Origin: Dimorphilus gyrociliatus
Taxonomy: Eukaryota; Annelida; Polychaeta; Dinophilidae
NCBI GenBank assembly: GCA_904063045.1
Contig: CAJFCJ010000013.1
Span: forward strand, 912,156-976,155
Direction of reading: 5' to 3'
DNA length: 64,000 nt
A program made the translations under genes and the position numbers. Numbering within the stretch: the first letter of the stretch is position 1; each line of letters starts with the position of its first letter. The notes beneath the pieces were generated by a model. The model did no database searches, was not told the origin of the DNA, and saw nothing but the letters and a program-made list of their open reading frames with translations. Of the stretch, positions 39,708 through 52,999 are shown piece after piece.

Positions 39708-39960
39708 ATAAACGAAGCATTACGCAAAGACATCACTTCCGTTCCTAGAAGCAAGATAGAAAACATTCGAAAAAAAGAATAAATCTTAAAGGTGATAGAG
39801 TTTGGCTTTTTTCTTTGTTTTTCTCTTCTCAACTTTGATTAAAACTCATAAAAAACGTATTAAGTATACATTGAAATTCTTAGTAACTACTCAACAGATT
39901 GACTGCTATAAAAAGGAGAAAGCGAAAATTTTCATTATTCGCCATATTGAACTTGGAACA

Positions 39961-40443
39961 ATGAATACCAAAAGGAAAATAATAGTTTTAGACCCTGTTC
40001 TTGAGGTGCAAGAAGATGAAAAACAGCCAACTTCTTCGACTAGTTCAAAGTCGGATTCCGGGTCCGGCTCTCCGGCTAGTATGACCAGCCCTTACGAAAA
40101 TAAAGCAACTCCAACCAGGCCGCCTACACTTTCAACGTCAAAAAAACGTAAATTATCCAATAATTTGAAGAGCAGCTTAAAGCGTCTGAGAGAAACGGTT
40201 GGAAAGTATCCAAAACGTATAACTTGGGAAGAAGAGCCAAAAAGTCACTTTTCGCAGTCGGCTAGAAAAAACGTTACGTTTGACCCTTATCTGGACGAAC
40301 CTGTAGTAGAACGAAAATCAAAAGGAGATTCTAATACTGATAAGAAGAAGACTATAAGTCTCAACATTATGCAGAATCTGGAGCCGAGCAAACACGAAAG
40401 ATACATTGATTATTTGGATGAAGATGAGTCTTGGCCGTTCTAG
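39961..40443 (+). CDS. disordered orphan protein with two RVxF-like motifs
   Basis: A single-exon frame of 160 residues from the ATG at 39961. I do not recognise the family. It is rich in Ser, Thr, Pro and charged residues and looks disordered. A basic cluster KKRKLS at about 61-66 is a possible nuclear signal. KRITW (about 85-89) and KNVTF (about 103-107) both match the RVxF consensus used to dock protein phosphatase 1. The C-terminus is acidic and ends DEDESWPF. The frame could be opened further upstream (39802) only with a non-ATG start. Coding status is supported by length, the composition shift against flanking AT-rich DNA and an ordinary start context; function is unknown. It sits alone between the two Roco paralogues. 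Confidence 0.6.
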   Translation: MNTKRKIIVLDPVLEVQEDEKQPTSSTSSKSDSGSGSPASMTSPYENKATPTRPPTLSTSKKRKLSNNLKSSLKRLRETVGKYPKRITWEEEPKSHFSQSARKNVTFDPYLDEPVVERKSKGDSNTDKKKTISLNIMQNLEPSKHERYIDYLDEDESWPF

Positions 40444-41513
40444 GTAACTGTCTATGTTTGATTATGTTATTATTAAAGTCTATAGTTTATTAGTTGTCTA
40501 TCTTATTGAATTTAAATTCTCATTTATTCCTTTATCATTTATTTTTATATCTAAGTTTTGTTATTTTTTGAATGTTTTATATTATTTCAATTATGATTGT
40601 AAAAGTGTATATTATATATACATGTGCTATATTTTATTATCATATTAATATTCAATAGTATAATCGTGATAGGATCCTGTTTTTTTATAAAAATAAATTT
40701 ATTTATCCTTTATCAAAATAGGTGTAAATTGCGGGCTCTTTCAAGGATGTTGATTTTTTTTTTACACCAAAGGCTGATCCGTGTCTTCTTTATCTTATAT
40801 TTTTAGAAGTTCTATTCCATCTTATGATTTTTAGTTCTTTTTTAGCTATATTCTTAAAAGAACTTACGCCAATCAACCGGCTAGTCTAGATACTTTAAAC
40901 TACTCTCTATCTAACAGGTTGATATGCTTTTCTATTAGTTTATCTTTGTTTGTTCCAAAAACATTTTTCTTTTTACTTCATCATCTGATTTACTTCAAGG
41001 TCTGTAACATCATTTTCTCTCCTTGAATAAGTTCTTATAGTTTTCATTAAGAATGGCATGCTAGATTTTAGGAACGTTTATCCTAACATCATATTATCGT
41101 CCTTAAAATTAATTCCATAAACGAATGTTTCGCTTCGAATATTAAATGGTTTTTAAACAAGAAATCCACTTACGTTGAATACATTTCGCTTAAATTCTTA
41201 AAGAGGATAACAAATAGCTCAGGTATTAAAGACCCATAAGATTATTGTAATCTGACTAGATATCTTATTGAATAATATTAGTATAATCATACTAATTATA
41301 ATATGTATCTTTTTGTATTTCAAAGAAATTCATAACAATAAAATTTGTGTCATTAAAGAAATAAACACTAATTAGAGTGCCTTATTCTCTAAGTATTGCA
41401 AGTATTGTAGATATTTCTATGTGATGGTTGTTTGTCGTATCCATGCAATCATTTGTGATTACATTAAAAGAGTAATTTGTATGAGTTATTTATTGATGGT
41501 AAACTAGACAGAA
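40444..41513. other. 3' region of the orphan gene and of Roco B
   Basis: Very AT-rich, with AATAAA-like signals near 40690 and 41337. Short hydrophobic frames at 40454-40806 are unsupported. No gene is seen. Confidence 0.5.
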
Positions 41514-44500
41514 TTACATTATTAGGCATGCCCGACTTTTCGTCTTTCGATTACCGGACAAAAGCTCCTGAACCATCATCTTCTTAGGAGTTTCGATGGA
41601 TTGATTAGAATCAGTATTCCCTCTTGATTCCAATTTCTTTTCGTTTCTTTTCTCTAAATAGTTGGCGCCTTCAACTGCTATTTCGGCTCCTTTAAATTTT
41701 CCACGGATTTCAACGCTTTTTCTCCTATCTTTTATTTTATCTAGTATACCAATTGAAAATTGTTCATCTTTTGTCTGAATGGGAGTTTGTTCTTGAATAA
41801 CTTCTTTGTTATCTATCAAATTTACACGTAGTTGTTTCTGATGTATATTACAAAGCCAGGCTAATTTTCCATTAGTCATTTGACATTTAGAAAGAGGTTC
41901 AACCGCAGTTCTTTTAGGCTGATTTTTTGCCTCCATATTATTTATAGACGTTAATAACGAATTATAGCAGCTCTCAACGTCCAGCTCTTTATTCTCTTCG
42001 AATACGGATTTGGCGTAATTCAACGCTTTACCAACCATAGCGTCTCCCTCTTGCGTATTGAGAATGAGTAGAGGAATTGCTGTTTGTTTCAATATTAAAT
42101 ACAATTTGGCAAGGTAACCACACCATTTTCTAAACGTATCATCAACTTCGTTACTTTGCCAGTCGATAACCCATTCAATTTTATTGTTTTCCGGTGGAAT
42201 GTGCCATCCCTAAATAGGTAAATGAAACGATATTAGGCGGAGATTATCCAATGATAGAAATAAGCTTACCTCATCGTATTCGCACAAGAAAAAGAAACAA
42301 TATCCCACTATGTCATTGTCCTTTGAGTCGTTTGAATTCCTTTTTAAAAAGTCAATTACTGGTAGACGAGGTAGTTTTCCCTGACAGAAGACTTTGTCAA
42401 AAGAGGATAAATATCTAACAAACTTCCTTTCAGTCAGTTCTAATAGTTCACTAAATTCTTTCTTTTTTGATATAGTGTTATTGGATGATGATTTCTTTGG
42501 TTTATCTTCTTTGTTCTCTATGTAACCCTTAATCAATTCAATTATCTTTTTAGTATCTTCTTCCAAAGAAATCATATCGAATTTAGGATAATCTAATCCA
42601 AGCATCCCGACTTCAGATTTAATCCATCCCAAACCACTTCCAACAATAACGATAATAACTGGTAAACGTAAAGTTAGAGCTGCAAAACGAAATTCCATAA
42701 TGCAGTTTTTCGATGTGACGTACTCTTCCGATACGCATGCAATCACAACTTTAGCCATTTTGAGACCTTCCGCAATATCCTGATAAAGACCAGCTTGACC
42801 AACTTGTTCAATATCCATCCAACATCTAATTCCGGCTTCTTCGAGTTTTGTTTTTAAATCCCTGGGATCAATCCTGCCAAGAGCGGATTCTATCAATTTC
42901 GTTCCTTTTTTTACAGCCTGTCTAGAGTTGCTCCACGAGTAGCTGATGAAACAATGAGGTTGAGCCTGCCTTTTTTCGCAATCGTATTCTTTACAAATAG
43001 ATTTCCTCAAATCTTTCATTTTTGTATCAAAATTCTTAAACTCTTTCATATTAACATAAACCTGAAAATACAAGAAGAGATCGTAAAAAATTGATTCAAG
43101 TCGATAAAAATAACAACAGCATCAGAGCACAAAATTCCAATATCGGGATCCTTTTTCCAATTTTCATTGTTATCAATTAAGACTAATCGTATCTTAGCAT
43201 CAAATTGTTTCTTTGCGTAAAGGAAAAGCTGTTTACAAGTTTCATTACAGACAAATTTATGAGTCATGAAAACCATAATAGTATCCGATTGTTTTAACGA
43301 CATAATCGTCTCTTCAACTTGATTTTCTGATTCTTCGTTGTAGCTCGATCTTTGAAGATTAAATTAAAGGATGATAAGAAAGTCATTTAAAAAAAATTTT
43401 ACGTACACAGACACTTCGGTATCTTCCAAATTTTCTTGTATCATCTCCGGAGTTACAATATCTCCAGATTCGGCAGTAGTTTTATAATCTTCCAAACAAT
43501 AAAGAATAGCAAGATTATTTTTAATAGATGATTTCATCTTTTTAAGATCTCTTAATGAGCTTTGTAGTTGAGAGTCAAAATCTTCATTATTTTCTGGAGG
43601 TAACATATCTAGAGGGAAAGATAATTCAACAGGATTAAATGATAATTTCATTTATCAGCTATTTTAATAATTTTACTTTGTAGTTGATTTAAGGATAAGG
43701 TATGAAAATTATCATAACATTGCATAAATGGTATCTTGAAATCTAAGGCTCTTCGAATTCTCGTAGACGGTAGCATAGATGGTTCGGATAATCCGTGACG
43801 TACGCATTCACTACAAGGAACGTGATAATCGTATTTTACTCCGACAAAAGATTCTGCAATTAGGTTTTCGAATACTTCGTGAACCATAAACAAAATATTC
43901 TCTGGTCGTGGTCCTCGAACTTCAACCAAAACCGTTGATTTGCTATAATCGATAGTTGTAAATATTTTACATCATTTCTATTCATTAAAATGTCGATTAT
44001 ATTGTTACAAACTCTGTTTTTTTAATAAATCCTCTATGGATATTTTTCCTTAGAAGAGAGCCGTCTTTCCATAGTTTCAATTCATCACTGTATTGATGGA
44101 GCCTTACTTGAGCTCTATTAAAAAGTCCGGATGGAAGATAATCGAAATTGTAAATCATTTTCGTTTGAACTTCTTGTTCGCCCAAGGTATCTCCTTCCCA
44201 GAAAGTCTTTATAAGCAAATAAGTCCATTTATATAGTATATATAAAAAAAAAACTATAAATGGCCTACTTCAGTATCAATTGATGGAAGGAGACAAGGAA
44301 TTAAATTAGCCGATCCTGATTTTAAGGGAAATGATAAATCAAATTCTTCCGTTAATCTAATAAGCCAATAGTGCAGTTCGGATGGATAAATATTGGTAGG
44401 CCATACTTTATTTAGGTCACAATGCAACAGTTTTCCATTCTTCAAACGTAAAATTCATAATTAAATAGTCATTATCGAAAAGGAAATTCTCTAATAGACC

Positions 44501-47500
44501 TACTTTTACGGCATTATCATGAACGGAAATGACGCAAGCCATCACATCGACAATCCATTGAGGATTGATGACTACTTTATCCTTTAGAAATTCATTTTCA
44601 AAATGTTGTAGGGTTCCCAACTCGTGTAACAAACGAATCGCTTGAAACGTCTTAATTAAATCGAAGAAAGAGAGAGAGAGAGAGAGAGAGAGATAGAGGG
44701 AAATAGATGATAAATTAATAATTTGGAATTACTAACTAGTTGGAATTTACCTCAAATTTATCATTAAATCCAAACATTGCCCCAAAACCAATAACTTCTT
44801 CCAACGAGAGAAGACTGGTAAAGACTCTGTATCTATTATAAAAGATAACGAAATGGCAAAAGATTACATATGAATTTTTCAATTCAAAATCCAATTTACT
44901 CAATGATTTTATTCTCAAAATCCAACCAAATTTTAGGTATCTTTTCATTCATGTATTGCTGTTGTAGTGTAACTTCAACCATATTATCAACAAGTGTATT
45001 CACACCCTTTAGTAAAGGTTATATATATATATATATTGTATATACTTGTAAAGATGGTACAATAAATCTACATACTTGACCTGTTTTTGATGAAACGTAA
45101 TGGAATCCTTTGATTTGAGGATATCGTCTTTGAAGATGATGGATAGTTAATTCAGCTTTCTCAACCTAAGAGAGAATTGTTTTATTGTAAAATACGGCGG
45201 AGTGGATAAAATTAAAAATGAACTATACTTCGTCTATATGAGAGCCCACAACAAAAATTGGAGCTTTCGGAGCATGACATTCAATAGAACTTAACCAAAA
45301 TTCAAGACCAGCGTGCTCATGGCCTAGCCGACAATTCCATAGGAGAAAATAAACAGCTCTATTCGAAAGGAAAAATTGATGGGTGTTATAATAAACTGTT
45401 TGTCCGGCAAAATCCCAAATTGAATATTCAACTGATTGAACAAGCCACTTCTTTATTGTAATTCCATCAGTAACTGTTGTATTTATAGTATCATGACGAT
45501 CGTCATCAGATTTCTCTTTCATCATTCTATTGATAAGGCTGGTTTTCCCCGCACCTCCCAAACCTACCAACATTAATTTTGTTCTTCTACATTGAGTTGA
45601 ACCTTGTAATAGTCTTCTCATATAACCCTGAATAAATTTTAGACCTTTTACTACAATTTCTCTTGGAGGTGTTTTTAGTGCAGGGCAATTCTTCAATCGC
45701 AAGATTTCTATTGGAAGATGGCAAATTTCGGCGCTAACCTCCTCAAGAACAAAATTATTGGATAGATCTAAGATTTTCAAGGAAACCAAATATTTAATAC
45801 TGCTGTCCAAGACTTGAAAACTTTGATATTGCAATTCCAAAACAGTTAAGCTTTGACAAATCGTATTGTCTTTACACATATTAAATTTTAAATTTGAAAT
45901 TCTGGGTAATTTAGAATATAATCCAGAGCAAAACAGCTCCATCTCTTCCGTTGTCCATGAGTTACTATTCTGTAAAGCGGTTTCTTTAATCAATTCCTCC
46001 AAAGCATTATTATCCAAATTGAACTTGTTAAGATGCTTCCAATGTTGATGTGCTAATTGTCTAACATCATCCGTCAAGATTGATTTATTGATTCTATCCG
46101 GCATATAACCAAAAGCGTTAAATTTGAGTGTAATCAGATTTGATAGACGAAAGATGACCAATGGAAATATACTAAAAACGTTATATGATATAATTAAGAC
46201 CTCTAAATTATTTAGTTCAGCCAATTCGTCGGGCAGAGAATTTATAGGTAGGGAAGATAAATTTAAATATGTTAATCGCTTAAATGCACAAATTATCATT
46301 GGAAATGCTTTTAAAGCAGAGCACTCTGTCACTTCTAAGTGTGAAATTGTTGGTGCTAATGAAATTAGCTCTTGTGGTATATCTTCTATATCGATACCAT
46401 GCAATTTTAACGCTGTTATTGAGCTATTAACAAACGTAGTTAACTCTTCCTTTGGTATATCCACAACTTTCTGATTTAAAGAATGATGAAAATTACAAAT
46501 TATCTTTCGTTCACCTATCTTTATGTATTTTCGTTCGTTTGAGAAATAGGAAAAGCATTTTCTCCATTTTTCACTTGGGGATTCTTCAGACTTATCAATT
46601 TTCTTTGTTGTAGATAAACATTTTATAATCAAAAATGAAAAATAGAATAATAGCTGAGCCATTTCACAAGTACAATCTCTCTATTTGGACGAGGAGAATA
46701 TTTTGATAAAATACGCATCAATTATTTTATCTAATATTACGAAACTTACCATTTCATGATCTTCAAACTTCCAATTAGAAAACACTATAAACGATAAATT
46801 TTCCATTTGGGGACTATATTCTTGAGTCTGACCTGCACTTTTAATGATATGCTTGGTACGATGATTATTGTCCTCTGATTCGTAGCAGAAGGCATACGGT
46901 ATTAGCGTTTTACTTTTTATTATATCCGATAGAAAGGGTAAACATGTATCTCTCAGTTCATTCCTCATTAGAAAACCAATTGGATATTGAGCTACTGTTA
47001 TTAAATCTTTAATACTTCGAGAAAGACGCCCCTTTTTCTCAATGAAGTCTGTTTATGGAGTAAAAAAACAAATAGAGATTCAAATGAGCATAATCTATTT
47101 ATTTACCAACCCCTAGCTAGATTTTTATTTTCTGAATAAGGTTGCGCAACCAACTCGGTAAATCGTTTGTTTATATCCGGTTCACTTAATTTCTTAATAA
47201 CTTCTTTAGGAATTTGTTCGAACGCCATACACTTGATGAACTCTTCCCAATCAAGTTCTCTATCAGTAGTATCTTTTTGTTATAAATAAAAATCAATACG
47301 GCATTTCATTTTGATGAAAGATTAATAATAATAATAAATTGTATACCTATAAAGATATTTTTGCAGTATTCTTTTAATATCAGCAACGACAGTGATTTTA
47401 AATCTACCCATTTGAATTGTTCTTTAAGCCAACAATGGCTTATTTTAAGCTCTTTTTTATCATAACAGATATCACCTATAAAAATTAAATAAGATAGAAA

Positions 47501-50500
47501 GCATTTAAAAAGGGATTGTATTATTCGTACATATCGTAGCAATAGTAGCCTTAATAGATTTATCTTCTTTCTCAGCCATTACTTGAAACTTTTGTCCAAC
47601 CGCAATTTTATTTGGGGCTAATTCGTAGTTAATCTTCTACAAAACGAATATATAAAAGAAAACAGAATAAGTAAGATTTAGTTAAGTTAAACGAAGAGAA
47701 ATACTTACTGGAGCAAAAGTAAAATCTATATCGCTATTCGCAGCCAAATCCTCTCTAGTTTGTATAATCAATTGATAATAATCTTTAGGAACGTCTATAC
47801 AATCAGTAACTACATTATCAAGAGAAATTTTCATTTCAATTTCGTCACTATTCACGTGGAAATGATTTTTCGGATGATGTTTATATAATAATTGAATCTT
47901 TAAAAATGATAATTCGGCATAATACATTTTCCTTTGTATTCTTTCTCGATTATTCTTCCAAGATATTTCGTATCCATGATTTACAGTGTCGAATAGAAAC
48001 TGTACCGTATTCCTAGAGTAAGATAAAATTTTGTTTATAGGGATAAGATGAAAAATTTATTCAAACCATACATTTCTGATCTGAAAAGAAAAGAGCAATT
48101 AATTATTGATTTGAAATAAAATCCCATCGCCAACAACCCTTCGACCCTACCATCCCTGCCTTATTAGAATTACTATACATACATTAGAAGTATACTGTGT
48201 TTAACAGTTATTGGTCTTATTTTGAATGTATGGAAAAATAGCGGATCCATTAATGTTTTACAAAAGTATTTCTTTATTTTATAATCTTTGTTGGGATTAA
48301 TATTCATTGTTCTCAAAGTAAACTTTGAATTTTCTTCATCAGTAAAGTATATATCATCCATAGAAGATGGATTAAGTTCCTTACACATTTTCCAAATTAA
48401 ATGCGTTCTTAATGAATTCTCTTCTCTTACATCTTTAAACGATGTATAAAATACTTTAAAGTTATTAACTGTCAAATGAAGAATTAGGTAAAGATTGAAT
48501 GAAGAATAGGATTTATTTTAGATATACAAACAAAACGATAAGTTCTTCTCATCATCATAGTTTAGTTCGCTGCCCCATGGACTATCTAGTGTTCTCTTAT
48601 AAGAATAATAATAATAATTTAATTATAATCGATAAAGAAAAGTTTCACTCTTCTCACCTTGTAATATATTGACGACCTGTAAAATGCAAATTCAATAATT
48701 GTTGCTATTTCAAATAAAAAGCCAGCTATTAATGATGGCGCCTCTGGGAAGTCAAGAGTAGAACATATTACTTCTACATCAGAATTTCCCTCAAAAGAAA
48801 TGCAAGTTTCTACTGGACCATCATGAAGAACAATTCTTCCCTTTCTGAGCTGAACCAGGTAACCAAATGGATGCCCAATTTTGTACACTGAGGTAACCAA
48901 GTACAACAATAATCTGTGTAGTTCATCTGTATAAAGTTGACTGCAAATATGATAGTTCAGAATGACTGAGGTAGCTTCCTTTAAATTCTATACATGTATA
49001 TAGAGATATGCATAGAAAAATGAAAAACATCTTAGTATTTAAGTACGAAAACAAACTTTGCAATTTTCATACGCAGCTTCCGGTTCGGGTAAATCGTTTG
49101 AAAGGACACAGCAATTTGGAGATAAATCTAATACTAATCCCAATTGACAAAAAATATTCTTATTCAAATTAATTTCTTTCCTAGTCTAATAAAATGGAAT
49201 TGAAATTTATTATAATCATGTTAATTTAGTAAGGAAACAATTTAGGATAAGAACCAATAGATGACTGCTTTCAGCAAACGCTTTTGTCATATTCGTACAA
49301 ATTGGAGTATCCTTTGTTAAGAAGTAATACTCTCCTTTAAGATCATCTTGACATGGCTTGGAGTTTGCTTTAAGGGTTTCGAGAACTTTCGACAACCACT
49401 GTCGGCAGACAATGTGATAATCTTCATAGAAAAGTGACTTTACGAGCAAAATGAGACCCTGATTGACAAAAATTCCCTAAAAGAAGAGAACATTAAAAAA
49501 CTATGAAATTACGATCTTGTCGAGAAATTGCACAGCCTTGAAGTAGGGAAACCGATACATCGCCATAGCAATATCTGTACTGTATGTATTATCCAAAGCT
49601 ATTTCATTATACTGAAATCTAAAATCTAGGATATCTCGACGGATAATCCTCCTTGAATTAATAGCAGGTGCGTCTAGGTATGAATTATAATTCTATTATA
49701 AATCACATATAAACATTTTATGCCTATTACCTTGGCCAAATGAATCAACTGGAATAGTTTTAACAATTTCGTCTAGTGAAATAAACTCACTCTTTGTCTT
49801 TGTCATCTTCGCAAGTTTATCTCGTAACGACTCAACATTAGGGCATGTAGTCTTTAAATATTTAAGGTACAAATAAATAAGACTAAAGGCTATAATAATA
49901 ATAAATTAAATCGAATACCTTGAGATATCCTCTAGAAGAAGTTAAATTAACCGCCAAATTGGAAATCACTGTTGATAATGACTTTGAAGAACTTAAGTCC
50001 TTATTTCAAATATACTATATAATAGAGTAAAAGAATTATTTTAGTACGAAATACCTTTTGAAAATTTATCAACTGAGGCTGAAGATTTGAGTAGGAATAA
50101 AGCTCATTTTGGCTTAAAACCTCAGACAGAGCCAAATAATTATGTAAATTACGTTGATCTTTGAAATCCATATTTGCCAAATGATCTAATCTATACATTT
50201 AAAGGATTGCTTGAATAAAGTTTTTAATTAATTATCAATTCATTACGTTATCCGCCGTATTACGTTTTGCATTTCCTCTCTTCTTCCTTTTAACTTCTCT
50301 GATATTGAATTAACTTTTTTTGGTGCATTGCGATCAATTTGTAGTTCTTCTTCATTACTAGAATCATCACTTAACTCTGCATCACTATTTTCTTTCACCT
50401 GTTCTTCAACAAGGACTGCGGTAGGTATATTACTTTTTTCTAGAACCTCCCAGAAATTAATCAAGGGGAAATGTCGCGGAAGTAATTTCTTAAATGAAAA

Positions 50501-52242
50501 AAAGGGAAGAGATGAAATCTATTATAATAGGATGTTAATATTATACTTTGGTTATCATATATTCTACGATATTGCTACAAGCATCGATAATTCTGTTCTG
50601 ATCAAAATTTTTACATATCGGTACTATTATCAAACATTTATCAGTAGATATTAGAGGTAGGAATTCCTGGAATGGGTAAGAAACAAGAATTTTAATATGT
50701 AATATATGAAAAGTATATCCTCAACCTCGGAACATTCGTAATAAATGGCCGAGTCTATTTCGAAAGAGCGAAATGAATCGAAATCTTGAAATTTAATTTC
50801 AGACTTCAAAAGATAATGTTTTAGGTCAAATCTAGGCCATTTTCTTTCCTCAAACGGTCCTTCATACATTGATCTAAAGTGTACAATGACAATTTTTTTC
50901 TCCCTCACAGATCGTTTTTTGTGAGAAGCAGTAAGATCTTTTATAAAAGAAAAAATAAACGGAAGAGTTTGTCATTAATCGCTGAAGTTTAAAAAAAGTT
51001 TTCGATTTCTTCGTACCGTATCGTTTCGTTTCGCTTTTTATTGTAACTAATTCCAGAGGATCAACATATGGGTCAAGAGATCTCATATTTACGGTAAATT
51101 TTAGCATTTCTCGACTGGGAATAGCTACAGCATCTAAATTCAGATACTGTTGAAATAAATGATAAAATTAAATTGTATAATTGAATGAATATCTAACCTT
51201 GTTTTTACTCCAAGTCGAAGGACTTCTCATTATGGAACTAAGTTCGAAAAGGGTCCAGGAAGCTAGCTTTTCGCAGTTTGAAAGGTGAATCTAGAAAATA
51301 ATTAGATTAAATTTAAGAAAAACAATATCAATTTTCTAACATTTGCTATCAACATTTTTGAATTATTCTTCACTATCCAATAAATAGCCCAATCAGTTAA
51401 TGAACTACAGCCATGTAGTTTAAGTTCAGTTAATTTCGTATTTGCCTGTTACAAGAAAATATTTGTTTTAAATAAGAAAAGCATACCAGTTAGATAATAA
51501 GTTTTACTTGTGATTCTTCATCGTTTGGGAGTGCATAATAGAAGAATAAATCGTTTATAGTTGAAAGATTCGTCACGTTGACTGTGGTAAAACTCATCCT
51601 CAATAGTGAAGTAGTTCTAAGCAAATTCTTGAGAAAAAGATAAATATAAGATTTGAATTGATTTTTCGCAGAGACTACTACTCGACTTACATGTGGATTT
51701 TCGCTTAAAATTGCGTGAATACACACTTTCGATGACGAAAATATAACAGGGTTTGTTAGCAAACTATCAGTTATTTCTGCTGCTGCAAACTCCTCTGGTT
51801 GTTTCGAAGGAAGTGTCGAAAATTTTTGTGGTGTAATTCGTGTTTTAAGAACACCGTGTTGTTTAATCCCTTTTGATTTCGTTTTATCTTTTTTTACTGC
51901 TTCTTCGGGAGTAGCAAGTATTACATTTTCACCTTCTTCAGTCGGTTTGTTACTTTCCTTTTCTTCAACAGATTGTTGTGTATTTGCACCTTCATCTTCT
52001 TCGGAAGGTTTGTTCGCTTCCTCAGGAACAGTTTCCTTTTTCTGATTTGAATCTTCTTCGGAAGGTTTGTTCGCTTCCTCAGGAACAATTTCCTTTTTCT
52101 GATTTGAATCTTCTTTGGAAGGTTTGTTCGCTTCCTCAGGAACAATTTCCTTTTCCTGATTTGAATCTTCTTTTGCCGATTCAATACCTTCAGCCTCCAA
52201 TTTATCGGTAGTAGGAGGAGCAGGACCTTCTGATGCATCCAT
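41514..52242 (-). CDS. Roco GTPase B: acidic repeats - LRR - MBT-like - LRR - Roc - COR - TIR-like - TIR - CaaX
   Basis: Paralogue of Roco A in the opposite orientation; exons correspond one to one over most of the length. It starts at the ATG at 52242 with an acidic, repeat-bearing exon. LRR-like segments follow (LTELKLHGCSSLTDWAIYWI), then a region near 50900-50500 that looks like a worn Roc domain (IVIVHF, then CLIIVPIC). A degenerate MBT-like module spans about 47640-47100. The main LRR-Roc exon (about 46660-45226) carries VGLGGAGKTSL, WDFAGQTVYYNTHQFFLSNR and SHIDEV. The COR domain (LHELGTLQHF, VINPQWIVDVMACV) is followed by a TIR-like fold (about 43650-43100) and a canonical TIR (about 42960-42600: CFISYSWSN, CWMDIEQVG, NCIMEFRFAALTL). 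The end reads SRACLIM-stop, a CaaX box. It differs from A by the repeat exon and by loss of the MBT pocket. No internal stop was found in the exons. Confidence 0.75.
44669..44693. repeat. (AG)n microsatellite
   Basis: An uninterrupted AG dinucleotide run inside an intron of Roco B. Confidence 0.9.
51998..52168 (-). repeat. three tandem 57-bp coding repeats
   Basis: Three nearly identical 57-base units lie in the first exon of Roco B. They encode a 19-residue acidic/lysine unit (EDSNQKKEIVPEEANKPSE and variants). The high DNA identity between units indicates recent expansion; frame is kept because the unit is a multiple of three. Confidence 0.9.
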
Positions 52243-52999
52243 TCTTATATTTATAGTATGGTTTTTAAGGTATTCCAAAAAACACTGACTTTAATCCAAG
52301 AAAGGAGTAATTACAATAAAAAAACAAGATAAATTGCTTCAGCAGAATCTATAAAAATATGGTTTCGATGTATTTTTTTTTAATTGCTTATATTCTTAAA
52401 CCATTCTATACAATTTACAATACGCAATATCATTTTCCATCATTTGTATTATATAATAATGTATCAACTGTGGAAAAACAACAAAATTTAGATTCTATTA
52501 ATATACTTTAACAGTGAAAATAGCTGTGTGAGGCCATTAACCAGGCTAGTTACCCTTAGTAACATACAATAGATATTGAACGTAGCAGTTCATATATTTC
52601 GTATGTGCAGTTTATAAATGTATATATATTAGTGTTTATAGGAAATTACTGCTGATTGAATTGAAGAAAAGTACATATTATAGTTATTTACAGATTAGGA
52701 TAGGTTGAAGGATGAGCGTACTTTCCAATCTAATCCCTAAACATTACCCCTATTCGCCTAAGTCGTAATATCAATAACTTTCCTTTACAATATTAGCTAT
52801 AACATTTACGCCGATCCATATTTCTTGTATTTGTTAAGATCAAAAATAAGTAAATTTCATAAATATTTATTTAAATCTTTCAAAAAGTATTCAAATCATG
52901 AAAGAAATAGGATAATTAGCAAAATAGTAAATACTGGTGTTGGTGGCGCCATCTAGCTAGTTGCCCAGTGCCAATATCATTCGCATTTCACATCATATA
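52243..52999. other. divergent promoter region Roco B / zinc-finger gene
   Basis: 757 AT-rich bases with no coding frame. A CTCF-core-like site at 52945 lies 46 bases before the zinc-finger gene's ATG. Confidence 0.5.
52945..52954 (-). promoter_or_regulatory. CTCF-core-like site
   Basis: Minus strand AGATGGCGCC with AGCT before it, immediately upstream of the zinc-finger gene, so it may be a promoter element rather than an insulator. Confidence 0.35.

Larger units (their letters stand above)
36712..39960. other. intergenic region between the two Roco genes, with repeats
   Basis: No gene is supported in 3.2 kb. It holds tRNA-like elements (separate entries), a long T-run and three CTCF-core-like sites. 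The open frame at 38493-38783 is a translation of T-rich sequence. Confidence 0.5.
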
